Shown here piece by piece: positions 1 to 5,699 of a stretch of 8,317 nt of DNA. Under the pieces are notes generated by a model. The model searched no databases and was not told where the DNA came from. It saw only the letters and a list, made by a program, of their open reading frames with translations. Origin of the DNA: Micavibrio aeruginosavorus (GTDB lineage Bacteria > Pseudomonadota > Alphaproteobacteria > Micavibrionales > Micavibrionaceae); assembly GCA_003241475.1 (NCBI GenBank), contig QFQB01000086.1:1-8317 (forward strand), read 5' to 3'. The position numbers and the translations under genes were made by a program. The stretch's first letter is position 1; every line of letters begins with the position of its first letter.

Positions 1-2322
1 ACGCTTGACGAGCTTGGAAACGACATCACAGGCGGCAAGACGCCGGCCTCGTTCGAACCGACCATCGATTATGTCGTCGTTAAAATCCCGCGCTTCAACT
101 TTGATAAATTCCGCGGCACAAAACGCAGTCTGACCACATCCATGAAATCCGTCGGCGAAGCCATGGCCATGGGACGCAGTTTCGAAGAAGCCATGCAAAA
201 AGCCCTTCGCTCCCTCGAAGACGGCCTGAACGGATTCAACGATATGAAGATCGGCGAAAACGAAACGCCGGACCATGATGAAATCCGCGCCGCCATCTCC
301 AACCCCGCCCCGCGCCGCTTGCTTTACGTTGCACAGGCTATTCGCCACGGCTTTTCGCTCGATGAAATCTACGAAGCCTGCAAAATCGATAAATGGTTTT
401 TGAAACGCATTCAAAACATCGTGGACAAGGAAAAATCGATCAAGGAAAAAGGCCTGCCCGTCGATGCGCAAGGCTGGATGTCCATCAAGAAAATGGGCTT
501 TTCGGATAGTCGCCTTGCTAAACTAGTCGGTGTCGAAGAAAAAGCCGTCACCAAGGCCCGGCTGAAACATGATATTCATCCGGTGTACAAGCGCATTGAT
601 ACCTGCGCGGGCGAAATTCCGTCGGAAACGCCTTATATGTATTCGGCCTATGAAGGCGATGGATTGTCGTCCGCCGAAACCGAAGTTGAACCCACAGCCA
701 ACAACAAGGTTGTCATCCTCGGCGGCGGCCCGAACCGCATCGGCCAAGGCATCGAGTTTGATTACTGTTGCGTCCATGCCTGCTATGCGCTCAAAGAAGC
801 AGGTTATGAGACGATCATGATCAACTGCAACCCTGAAACCGTTTCCACGGACTACGATACATCCGACCGCTTGTATTTCGAGCCTCTGACTGCCGAAGAT
901 GTTATCGAGATCATCCGCGCGGAAGAAAAGAACGGAAAAATTCACGGCGTGATTGTCCAGCTTGGCGGGCAAACGCCGCTGAAATTGTCCCACAACCTCG
1001 AAGCCGCAGGCATCAAGATTCTGGGTACGGATACAGATTCAATCGATTTGGCAGAAGACCGCGAGCGCTTTCAGAAACTCCTGCACAAGCTGAAACTGCG
1101 TCAGCCAGATAACGCGCTATGCTCTTCCGAAGAAGAAGCCTTGGAAAAAGCGGAACAAATCGGATTCCCTCTTGTTATCCGCCCGTCTTATGTGCTGGGC
1201 GGGCAAGGCATGGAGATCGTGCATACCATCGAGGAAATGAAATCCTACATGGCCCGCGCCATCGAAGTGTCAGGCAAAAACCCCGTTCTTCTGGACCGCT
1301 ATTTGAAAGGCGCGCTTGAAATCGATGTGGATGCGCTTGCTGACGGCAAAGATGTTTATATTTCCGGCATCATGGAGCATATCGAAGAAGCCGGTGTTCA
1401 CTCCGGCGATTCCGCCTGTGTGTTGCCACCACACTCCCTGCCCTTCAAAACCGTGAAAGAACTGGAAGCGCAGACGGTCAAACTTGCCAAAGCGCTAAAA
1501 GTCAAAGGCCTGATGAATGTGCAATTCGCGCTCAAACGCAACAAGGAAACGGGAGAATATGATATCTACATCCTTGAGGTAAATCCCCGCGCATCGCGCA
1601 CGGTGCCATTCGTAGCCAAAGCGACCGGAGTTCCGGTTGCCAAAATCGCAGCCCGCATCATGGCCGGCGAACCGCTCTCGAAATTTTCCGATCTTCTGAC
1701 CGGCATGTCGATGGATCACACGGCGGTGAAAGCTCCCGTGTTCCCGTTCAACCGCTTCCCCGGCACGGATGTTTTGCTTGGCCCTGAAATGAAATCGACC
1801 GGCGAGGTCATGGGGCTGGATAAAGATGTCGCGCAGGCTTTTGCAAAATCGCAGATCGGGGCCGGAACCATCCTCCCCAAGCAAGGAACCGTCTTTTTGT
1901 CCGTAAAAGACAGCGATAAGGAAAACCTCGTTCCTATTGCGCGCGAATTGGCAGAAATGGGGTTCAAGCTTGTCGCCACGGGCGGAACAGCCAAACTTTT
2001 GAAAGAGTCTGGTCTGGACGTTACGCGCATCAACAAAGTCATGGAAGGGCAACCGCATATCGTTGACTCAATCATCAACGGCGATATCCATTTCATGATC
2101 AATACGACGACCAAAGGATCGCAGGCACTGGCGGACTCAACGAATATCCGCCGTATGGCGGTAACGTATAAAATTCCTTATTATACGTTGTTAACAGCGG
2201 CCCGCGCGGGCGTTCAGGCTATTCGCGCCCTGAAAGGCCGTACTATGGATGTGAAACCACTTCAAGACTACTTCCGGAAAGATCAGGAAGATGATTCGGA
2301 AATCAGCGCCGCCAACGGCTGA
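1..2322 (+). CDS. carB: Carbamoyl-phosphate synthase large subunit, 5'-truncated by the window edge
   Basis: CarB makes carbamoyl phosphate from bicarbonate, ATP and glutamine-derived ammonia, feeding pyrimidine and arginine synthesis; it works with CarA in the cytoplasm. The frame is open from base 1, so the start lies outside. 773 residues are present, beginning near residue 320 of the roughly 1,070-residue E. coli protein (LDELxNDITGG, then PASFEPTIDYVVVKIPRF). In order: the end of the first ATP-grasp half, the oligomerisation domain (about fragment residues 80-230), the second ATP-grasp half (VILGGGPNRIGQGIEFDYCC near base 712, RPSYVLGGQGME near 1180, LEVNPRASRTVPF near 1575), and the C-terminal MGS-like allosteric domain (LVATGGTAKLL near 1970, NKVMEG, INTTTKG). 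In E. coli the last domain binds UMP and ornithine; the matching Thr, Lys and Asn-Thr positions are kept, so similar control is plausible. The only oddity is an acidic tail (QEDDSEISAANG). Confidence 0.98.
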   Translation, partial: TLDELGNDITGGKTPASFEPTIDYVVVKIPRFNFDKFRGTKRSLTTSMKSVGEAMAMGRSFEEAMQKALRSLEDGLNGFNDMKIGENETPDHDEIRAAISNPAPRRLLYVAQAIRHGFSLDEIYEACKIDKWFLKRIQNIVDKEKSIKEKGLPVDAQGWMSIKKMGFSDSRLAKLVGVEEKAVTKARLKHDIHPVYKRIDTCAGEIPSETPYMYSAYEGDGLSSAETEVEPTANNKVVILGGGPNRIGQGIEFDYCCVHACYALKEAGYETIMINCNPETVSTDYDTSDRLYFEPLTAEDVIEIIRAEEKNGKIHGVIVQLGGQTPLKLSHNLEAAGIKILGTDTDSIDLAEDRERFQKLLHKLKLRQPDNALCSSEEEALEKAEQIGFPLVIRPSYVLGGQGMEIVHTIEEMKSYMARAIEVSGKNPVLLDRYLKGALEIDVDALADGKDVYISGIMEHIEEAGVHSGDSACVLPPHSLPFKTVKELEAQTVKLAKALKVKGLMNVQFALKRNKETGEYDIYILEVNPRASRTVPFVAKATGVPVAKIAARIMAGEPLSKFSDLLTGMSMDHTAVKAPVFPFNRFPGTDVLLGPEMKSTGEVMGLDKDVAQAFAKSQIGAGTILPKQGTVFLSVKDSDKENLVPIARELAEMGFKLVATGGTAKLLKESGLDVTRINKVMEGQPHIVDSIINGDIHFMINTTTKGSQALADSTNIRRMAVTYKIPYYTLLTAARAGVQAIRALKGRTMDVKPLQDYFRKDQEDDSEISAANG

Positions 2323-2325
2323 TTT
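2300..2325 (+). other. Stem-loop across the carB stop codon
   Basis: AAATCAGC (2300-2307) can pair fully with GCTGATTT (2318-2325) around a 10-nt loop, and the carB TGA lies in the right arm. Only three T residues follow, so it is not a good intrinsic terminator. It may protect the mRNA 3' end or be incidental. Confidence 0.3.
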
Positions 2326-2368
2326 CCTGTGCAGTCCGTGGCCATGGAACCAATGCCATGCCTCTGCG

Positions 2369-2397
2369 TTGGCAGGCCCGTAATCGTTTTGTAAATT
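2369..2397 (+). promoter_or_regulatory. Sigma70-like promoter of the EF-hand gene
   Basis: TTGGCA (2369-2374) and TAAATT (2392-2397) are separated by 17 bp. Initiation would fall near 2404, just before the AGGAG ribosome-binding site (2405-2409), giving a very short leader of about 13 nt. This lets the EF-hand gene be transcribed independently of carB. Confidence 0.5.
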
Positions 2398-2416
2398 TAT
2401 GGATAGGAGAAAAATA

Positions 2417-2776
2417 ATGAAGAAATTTATGCTTTTGGGCGTTGCCGCCCTTGCCGCAACCGTTGCAGGTCAAGCTCAGGCCCGCGAAGTCAAGCAAGTC
2501 GTAGGCTATGTTAAGACAGAAACGACGTACAGCAACCGCGATGCCGAGTTCCACAAAATCGACACAAGCGGCGATGGCGCGATCAATTTCAACGAGTTTC
2601 AAAAATATGCCGTTCTTGAGAACGAATATGAGTTGTTCAACATGAATGATACGAATAACGATGATCTCATCACGATTGACGAATATCGCGTTTTCTCGAA
2701 ACAAGGCCCTGCCCGTGTTGCCAGCGGTCCGTCCACGACGAACTATAACTTCAACAAAAAAGGCGCGGCCTACTAA
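2417..2776 (+). CDS. Small exported EF-hand calcium-binding protein
   Basis: 119 residues from the ATG at 2417, chosen because AGGAG sits 7 nt upstream and because this start exposes a clean Sec signal peptide (MKK, then a hydrophobic Leu/Ala/Val core, with a likely signal peptidase I cut after AQA at residue 22). An in-frame ATG at 2399 would add six polar residues and lacks a ribosome-binding site. The mature part of about 97 residues carries two EF-hand loops: 49-60 (D-x-S-x-D-G-x-I-N-x-x-E, canonical) and 78-89 (D-x-N-x-D-D-x-I-x-x-x-E, with Asp instead of Gly at position 6). It has no cysteine and ends in a Gly/Ser/Asn-rich tail. The paired hands suggest calcium binding in the periplasm or outside the cell; the biological role is unknown. 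It is flanked by its own promoter and terminator, so it looks monocistronic. Confidence 0.85.
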   Translation: MKKFMLLGVAALAATVAGQAQAREVKQVVGYVKTETTYSNRDAEFHKIDTSGDGAINFNEFQKYAVLENEYELFNMNDTNNDDLITIDEYRVFSKQGPARVASGPSTTNYNFNKKGAAY

Positions 2777-2798
2777 GACTTTACCGCTTCCTAGGTAC

Positions 2799-2826
2799 AA
2801 AACCCCCGGTTTGCGCCGGGGGTTTT
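2799..2826 (+). terminator. Intrinsic terminator after the EF-hand gene
   Basis: CCCCCGG (2803-2809) pairs with CCGGGGG (2816-2822) around the loop TTTGCG. AAAA before and TTTT after extend the stem to 11 bp and supply a U tract in either direction. It starts 22 nt after the TAA. Confidence 0.9.
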
Positions 2827-2839
2827 GGCCTTCAGGCGC

Positions 2840-2868
2840 TTGACGGAGCCTGCCGCAATGGCTAGGTT
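2840..2868 (+). promoter_or_regulatory. Probable sigma70-like promoter of greA
   Basis: TTGACG (2840-2845) and TAGGTT (2863-2868) are 17 bp apart, between the preceding terminator and greA. Initiation would fall near 2875, a few bases before the hairpin at 2877-2894, giving a leader of about 50 nt. Confidence 0.5.
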
Positions 2869-2876
2869 TAAAAGGC

Positions 2877-2903
2877 TCCGCCATTCGTGGCGGATTTTCT
2901 TTT
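2877..2903 (+). terminator. Terminator-like UUCG hairpin in the greA leader
   Basis: TCCGCCA (2877-2883) pairs perfectly with TGGCGGA (2888-2894) around a TTCG tetraloop and is followed by TTTTCTTTT (2895-2903). This has the form of an intrinsic terminator, yet it lies after the likely greA promoter and 22 nt before the greA start. It may attenuate greA, as the leader terminator of E. coli greA does when it yields the GraL short transcripts. It may instead be a backup terminator if greA is transcribed from a start further downstream. Confidence 0.65.
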
Positions 2904-2925
2904 GTGACGATTAAGGTGATGGACC

Positions 2926-3399
2926 ATGGATAAAATCCCCATGACGCGTGAAGGCGTCGAAGCTCTCGAAAAAGAATTGCGTCTTCGCATTTCGGAAACG
3001 CGCCCTGAAATTGTGGCCGCAATTGCCGAAGCGCGCGCGCACGGCGATCTATCAGAGAACGCGGAATATTCCGCCGCGCGCGAACGTCAGAGCTTTAATG
3101 AAGGGCGGATCAAAGAGCTGGAGGCTGTTATCGGCTCGGCCGATATTATTGATCCAGCTCAGTTTGTAGGCCACACATCCGTGAAGTTCGGCGCACTCGT
3201 TGTCATTATCGATGAAGACGACAATGAACGTCGACTAATGATTGTTGGAGAATATGAATCCAATGCGGATGAAGGACGCATCTCAATTACATCTCCGATT
3301 GCACGGGGACTTATCGGGAAGTCTATGGGAGACACTGTAGAAATACGCACACCTAAAGGTGCCACGTCTTACGAAATCATCGAAGTGATTTACGCCTAA
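2926..3399 (+). CDS. greA: Transcription elongation factor GreA
   Basis: 157 residues, matching the usual GreA length of about 158. GreA enters the secondary channel of RNA polymerase and stimulates cleavage of backtracked transcripts, rescuing arrested complexes. The N-terminal coiled coil (about 1-75) carries the tip signature ARAHGDLSENAEY with the acidic residues Asp41 and Glu44 at the same numbers as in E. coli. The C-terminal FKBP-like domain ends with the hallmark SPIARGLIGKSMGD and a TPKG...YEIIEV strand. The ATG at 2926 has AAGGTG 7 nt upstream. carB followed by greA is a familiar alphaproteobacterial order; here an EF-hand gene and two terminator-like hairpins separate them, so greA is probably expressed on its own. 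Its stop lies 3 bp from the stop of the convergent panD. Confidence 0.97.
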   Translation: MDKIPMTREGVEALEKELRLRISETRPEIVAAIAEARAHGDLSENAEYSAARERQSFNEGRIKELEAVIGSADIIDPAQFVGHTSVKFGALVVIIDEDDNERRLMIVGEYESNADEGRISITSPIARGLIGKSMGDTVEIRTPKGATSYEIIEVIYA

Positions 3400-3402
3400 G
3401 CG

Positions 3403-3783
3403 CTAAACTGCCGCCGCGTGAGAAACCTTCACGGCCTTTGCGTGCAGGTTGCTTTCATCAACGAAAACAACCGTAGGCTCGAAGGTTTTTGCTTCGACAG
3501 CATCCATGCTACCGTATGAGCAGACAATGATCATATCGCCGTTCTGCGCCAGACGCGCCGCCGCACCATTCACGCCGATGATCCCACTCCCGCGCTTGCC
3601 TTCAATGGCGTAGGTTGTAAAGCGGGCGCCGTTGTTGATATTTAAAACATCAATCTGTTCATGCGCGATAATGCCGCTTGCTTCCATCAACGCAACATCG
3701 ATGGTGAGAGAGCCTTCATAATGAAGATCGCACTGGGTAACAGTAGCGCGGTGAATCTTGGATTTGAGCATCGTGATATTCAT
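3403..3783 (-). CDS. panD: Aspartate 1-decarboxylase proenzyme
   Basis: PanD converts L-aspartate to beta-alanine for pantothenate and coenzyme A. It is made as a proenzyme that self-cleaves at Gly-Ser to form a pyruvoyl cofactor. With the ATG at 3783 the protein has 126 residues, like E. coli PanD. The key residues fall on the standard numbers: Lys9, the Gly24-Ser25 cleavage site within HYEGS, Arg54, Tyr58 and Asn72 in VNGAAA. This agreement, plus AGG 11 nt upstream of the start, favours this ATG over an in-frame TTG at 3792. The gene follows the Lrp-family regulator by 27 nt on the same strand and is probably cotranscribed with it. Nothing terminator-like separates it from convergent greA. 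Its pantothenate partners panB and panC are not in the window. Confidence 0.97.
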   Translation of the reverse strand: MNITMLKSKIHRATVTQCDLHYEGSLTIDVALMEASGIIAHEQIDVLNINNGARFTTYAIEGKRGSGIIGVNGAAARLAQNGDMIIVCSYGSMDAVEAKTFEPTVVFVDESNLHAKAVKVSHAAAV

Positions 3784-3810
3784 AGAAAACAACCTAATCC
3801 GCTTTGCCGC

Positions 3811-4287
3811 TTATTCAACCTCGATCGGCACGCCCGGCTCTTCCTTGGCCGTGCGAACCAGCGGCATAGTCTTGACAGAAGTCACGTTTGAAGCGGAAGT
3901 CAGGTTCTCCGTCAGGAAACGCTGGTAGCTGTCCCAATCCTTGGCAACGATGCGGAGCATGAAATCCACCTCGCCCGAAAGCATGTGGCATTCGCGGACC
4001 AGCGGCCACGAACGGCAGGTATCTTCGAACAATTTAAGATCGGATTCTGCTTGGGACGTCAGACGCACCAGCGCGAATACGGTAATGCCGTAGCCCATGG
4101 CTTGCGGCTCGATGACGGCATGATAGCCCTTGATAAAACCCGATTCTTCCAGAGAACGGACGCGGCGCAGGCAAGGAGGCGCAGAGATTCCGGCGCGTTT
4201 GGCCAACTCGACATTGGTGATGCGGCCATCAGCCTGCAGGTCTTTGAGGATTTTCTTGTCTATTTTATCGAGCTTGATACGACGCAT
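3811..4287 (-). CDS. Lrp/AsnC-family transcriptional regulator
   Basis: 158 residues, the usual family size. The N-terminal winged helix-turn-helix (about 5-60) opens with the typical LDxIDxKIL and contains TNVELAKRAGISAPPCLRRVRSLE, with the recognition helix near 35-45. A linker leads to the C-terminal RAM ligand-sensing domain (about 66-145), which has the usual VRECHMLSGEVDFMLRIVAKD. Proteins of this family form dimers and octamers and usually sense amino acids; the ligand here cannot be read from the sequence. Placement just upstream of panD suggests they form one operon, so control of beta-alanine supply by an amino acid is possible but unproven. An Lrp-type gene near trxB and lysR is a known alphaproteobacterial arrangement. 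Only a weak ribosome-binding site (AAGTGA) precedes the ATG at 4287. Confidence 0.95.
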   Translation of the reverse strand: MRRIKLDKIDKKILKDLQADGRITNVELAKRAGISAPPCLRRVRSLEESGFIKGYHAVIEPQAMGYGITVFALVRLTSQAESDLKLFEDTCRSWPLVRECHMLSGEVDFMLRIVAKDWDSYQRFLTENLTSASNVTSVKTMPLVRTAKEEPGVPIEVE

Positions 4288-4296
4288 TGGTTCACT

Positions 4297-4317
4297 TTTG
4301 TTAATTTGTTACACAAA
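4297..4317. promoter_or_regulatory. Candidate operator upstream of the lrp-panD pair
   Basis: TTTGTTA occurs twice in tandem (4297-4303 and 4305-4311). The second copy is also the left half of an imperfect palindrome, TTTGT-TAC-ACAAA (4305-4317). The site lies 10-30 bp before the regulator's start codon, where Lrp/AsnC proteins commonly bind to repress their own gene. No convincing minus-strand promoter could be defined around it. Confidence 0.35.
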
Positions 4318-4329
4318 CACGCAAATTCA

Positions 4330-4358
4330 TTGCTGTGCTTTCAAGTTTCGTTGATATA
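4330..4358 (+). promoter_or_regulatory. Candidate promoter of the ELM1-family gene
   Basis: TTGCTG (4330-4335) and GATATA (4353-4358) are 17 bp apart. The -10 match is only moderate; an overlapping TATAAA sits at 4355-4360. Initiation would fall near 4365, just before the small upstream ORF at 4369. Confidence 0.4.
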
Positions 4359-4368
4359 AAGTTGCGGG

Positions 4369-4422
4369 ATGAGAATTACAAGTGGTTTTATTGCGGCCGT
4401 CAAGATATTGATCTTCGCATGA
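4369..4422 (+). CDS. Possible 17-codon upstream ORF overlapping the ELM1 start
   Basis: An ATG at 4369 opens a 17-codon frame (MRITSGFIAAVKILIFA) whose TGA at 4420-4422 overlaps the ATG at 4419 of the next gene as ATGA. The peptide is mostly hydrophobic with two basic residues. It starts only a few bases after the predicted transcription start, so it would be translated nearly leaderless. Such overlaps often couple translation, which could explain why the downstream gene has no clear ribosome-binding site. An ORF this short may arise by chance. Confidence 0.3.
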   Translation: MRITSGFIAAVKILIFA

Positions 4423-5363
4423 GTGTCAACCCGAAATCCCTGCAATGCTGGGTCATCACAGAAGGCATGGCCGGAACGGAAAACCAATGCCTTGGAATCG
4501 CCGAAGCATTAGGCGTAGAGCCTGTCGTAAAGCGCGTCGCCCTGACGCAACCTTGGAAAACATTGTCCCCGTATCTGGGCTTTGAATGCGCCTGCACGTT
4601 TAAGCCGTCGCTTGAAGGACCGTGGCCCGACTTGTTGCTGGCTTCCGGCCGCAAAAGCATTGCGGCTTCGCGCTACATCAAAAAGAAAAGCGGCGGCAAG
4701 ACATTTACAGTACAGATTCAAGATCCACGCATTGCCGCAAAAAATTTCGACCTTGTTGCGGTGCCGTATCATGATCCAACCCGCGGCGAAAATGTCGTCG
4801 TTACCCACGCCGCGCCCAACCGCATCACGCAGATGAAGCTGGCAAAAGCGAAGAACGATTTCGCCCCTGTCTTTGCCATGATGCCCTCGCCCCACATAGG
4901 CGTTCTTATTGGCGGCAACAGCAAGGCCCATTCCATTTCGGAAAGCGCGATGGAAAAGCTCGGCGCGCAACTTGCCGCCCTCCCCGGCGGTCTGATGATT
5001 ACAGCATCCCGTCGCACGAGCGATTCCCAAAAAGTAGCGCTTTTGCGCGGTCTTGGCGAACGCCCCCATTTCTTCTGGGACGGCACGGGCGAAAACCCCT
5101 ATTTCGGCATGCTGTCCTTTGCGGATGTGTTGCTGGTAACGGCAGATAGCACCTCCATGCTCGGCGATGCCGCCACTACGGGTAAACCGGTCTATATGAT
5201 CGGGATGGAAGGCGGCACAAAGCGCTTTGACCGTTTCCATCAGCATTTGCTGGAATATGGGGCGATCCGTCCTTTCGAGGGAGCTCTAGAGCACTGGACC
5301 TACACGCCTTTGGCCGATTCTACCCTTGTGGCGGCGGAAATACTGCGACGCATGGCCTCCTGA
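4419..5363 (+). CDS. ELM1-family (DUF1022) glycosyltransferase-fold protein
   Basis: 314 residues from the ATG at 4419. The protein matches the bacterial branch of the family named after plant mitochondrial fission factor ELM1: the opening VITEGMAGTENQCLGIAEALG, the central GVLIGGNSKAH followed by TASRRT, and the C-terminal VTADSTSMLGDAATTGKPVYMI. The two halves resemble the two Rossmann domains of GT-B glycosyltransferases, with the C-terminal block in the place where a nucleotide-sugar is usually held. Its substrate and function in bacteria are not settled, and there is no evidence here that it acts in fission. No signal peptide or membrane segment is seen. The frame stays open upstream to a GTG at 4335, but the family begins close to the start used here. 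It is transcribed divergently from the lrp-panD pair. No Shine-Dalgarno sequence is clear. Confidence 0.85.
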   Translation: MSVNPKSLQCWVITEGMAGTENQCLGIAEALGVEPVVKRVALTQPWKTLSPYLGFECACTFKPSLEGPWPDLLLASGRKSIAASRYIKKKSGGKTFTVQIQDPRIAAKNFDLVAVPYHDPTRGENVVVTHAAPNRITQMKLAKAKNDFAPVFAMMPSPHIGVLIGGNSKAHSISESAMEKLGAQLAALPGGLMITASRRTSDSQKVALLRGLGERPHFFWDGTGENPYFGMLSFADVLLVTADSTSMLGDAATTGKPVYMIGMEGGTKRFDRFHQHLLEYGAIRPFEGALEHWTYTPLADSTLVAAEILRRMAS

Positions 5364-5364
5364 T

Positions 5365-5377
5365 GGGGGAAACCCCC
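5365..5377 (+). other. GC-rich hairpin after the ELM1-family gene
   Basis: GGGGG (5365-5369), AAA and CCCCC (5373-5377) form a compact hairpin one base after the TGA. The bases that follow are AAAATCCCC rather than a T run, so it lacks the U tract of an intrinsic terminator. It may stabilise the mRNA end. Confidence 0.35.
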
Positions 5378-5423
5378 AAAATCCCCTTTACCGCCGCTAA
5401 CGCGCTCTATATTAATCAAGAAC

Positions 5424-5684
5424 ATGCTTACTGCAAAAATTGAAGCCGCTATAGCTACGTTAAATCAACCGGTTAATGCGGAAGAAGCCGACAAAGGCTG
5501 GACGGATGAGAGCAAGAAGGCAATTTTGCATTTTTTTGTCAATCTTCAGAACGACGTAAGGGCTGACAGGAAAATAGAGTATACCGGATTGGCTAGAGGA
5601 CTGGATACTTGGGGAATACAAGGCGGCGCTCTATATGAAAGCCTTATAGATATAATCAACAACACAAACAGTAAACTAACATAG
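5424..5684 (+). CDS. Unrecognised 86-residue protein
   Basis: I do not recognise this protein. It is predicted soluble, without a signal peptide, membrane segment or cysteine. The first two thirds look helical and charged (AEEADKGWTDESKKAI). A glycine-containing stretch follows (GLARGLDTWGIQGGALYESL), and the end is Asn/Ile-rich. GC content is about 42% by hand count, against about 57% at the start of trxB, which suggests a recent or fast-evolving gene. A TATATT box at 5408-5413 lies so close to the ATG that the transcript would have almost no leader, and no Shine-Dalgarno sequence is visible. It ends 15 nt before trxB. Reality of the gene is supported by an unbroken frame that nearly fills the gap between its neighbours and by a plausible amino acid composition. 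Confidence 0.6.
   Translation: MLTAKIEAAIATLNQPVNAEEADKGWTDESKKAILHFFVNLQNDVRADRKIEYTGLARGLDTWGIQGGALYESLIDIINNTNSKLT
5651..5656 (+). promoter_or_regulatory. Possible -10 box for trxB
   Basis: A perfect TATAAT lies at the end of the small upstream gene, with initiation expected near 5663 and a leader of about 37 nt. No good -35 hexamer is found 16-18 bp upstream, so this is tentative. Confidence 0.25.
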
Positions 5685-5699
5685 ATAACGTAGGAAATA

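Noticed and set aside
523..993. 156-codon open frame on the minus strand inside carB
   Set aside because: It lies antisense to unmistakable CarB sequence and its protein shows no family motif; long antisense frames are expected from the codon bias of the gene.
2303..3022. 239-codon minus-strand frame across the EF-hand gene and greA start
   Set aside because: It crosses two terminators and promoters and is antisense to two recognisable genes; no motif is seen in its protein.
4509..5246. 245-codon minus-strand frame inside the ELM1-family gene
   Set aside because: It is antisense to a conserved protein family; the composition is that of a shadow frame.
5365..5390. Intrinsic terminator after the ELM1-family gene
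   Set aside because: The GGGGG-AAA-CCCCC stem is real but is followed by AAAATCCCC, not a T run, so it is listed only as a hairpin.
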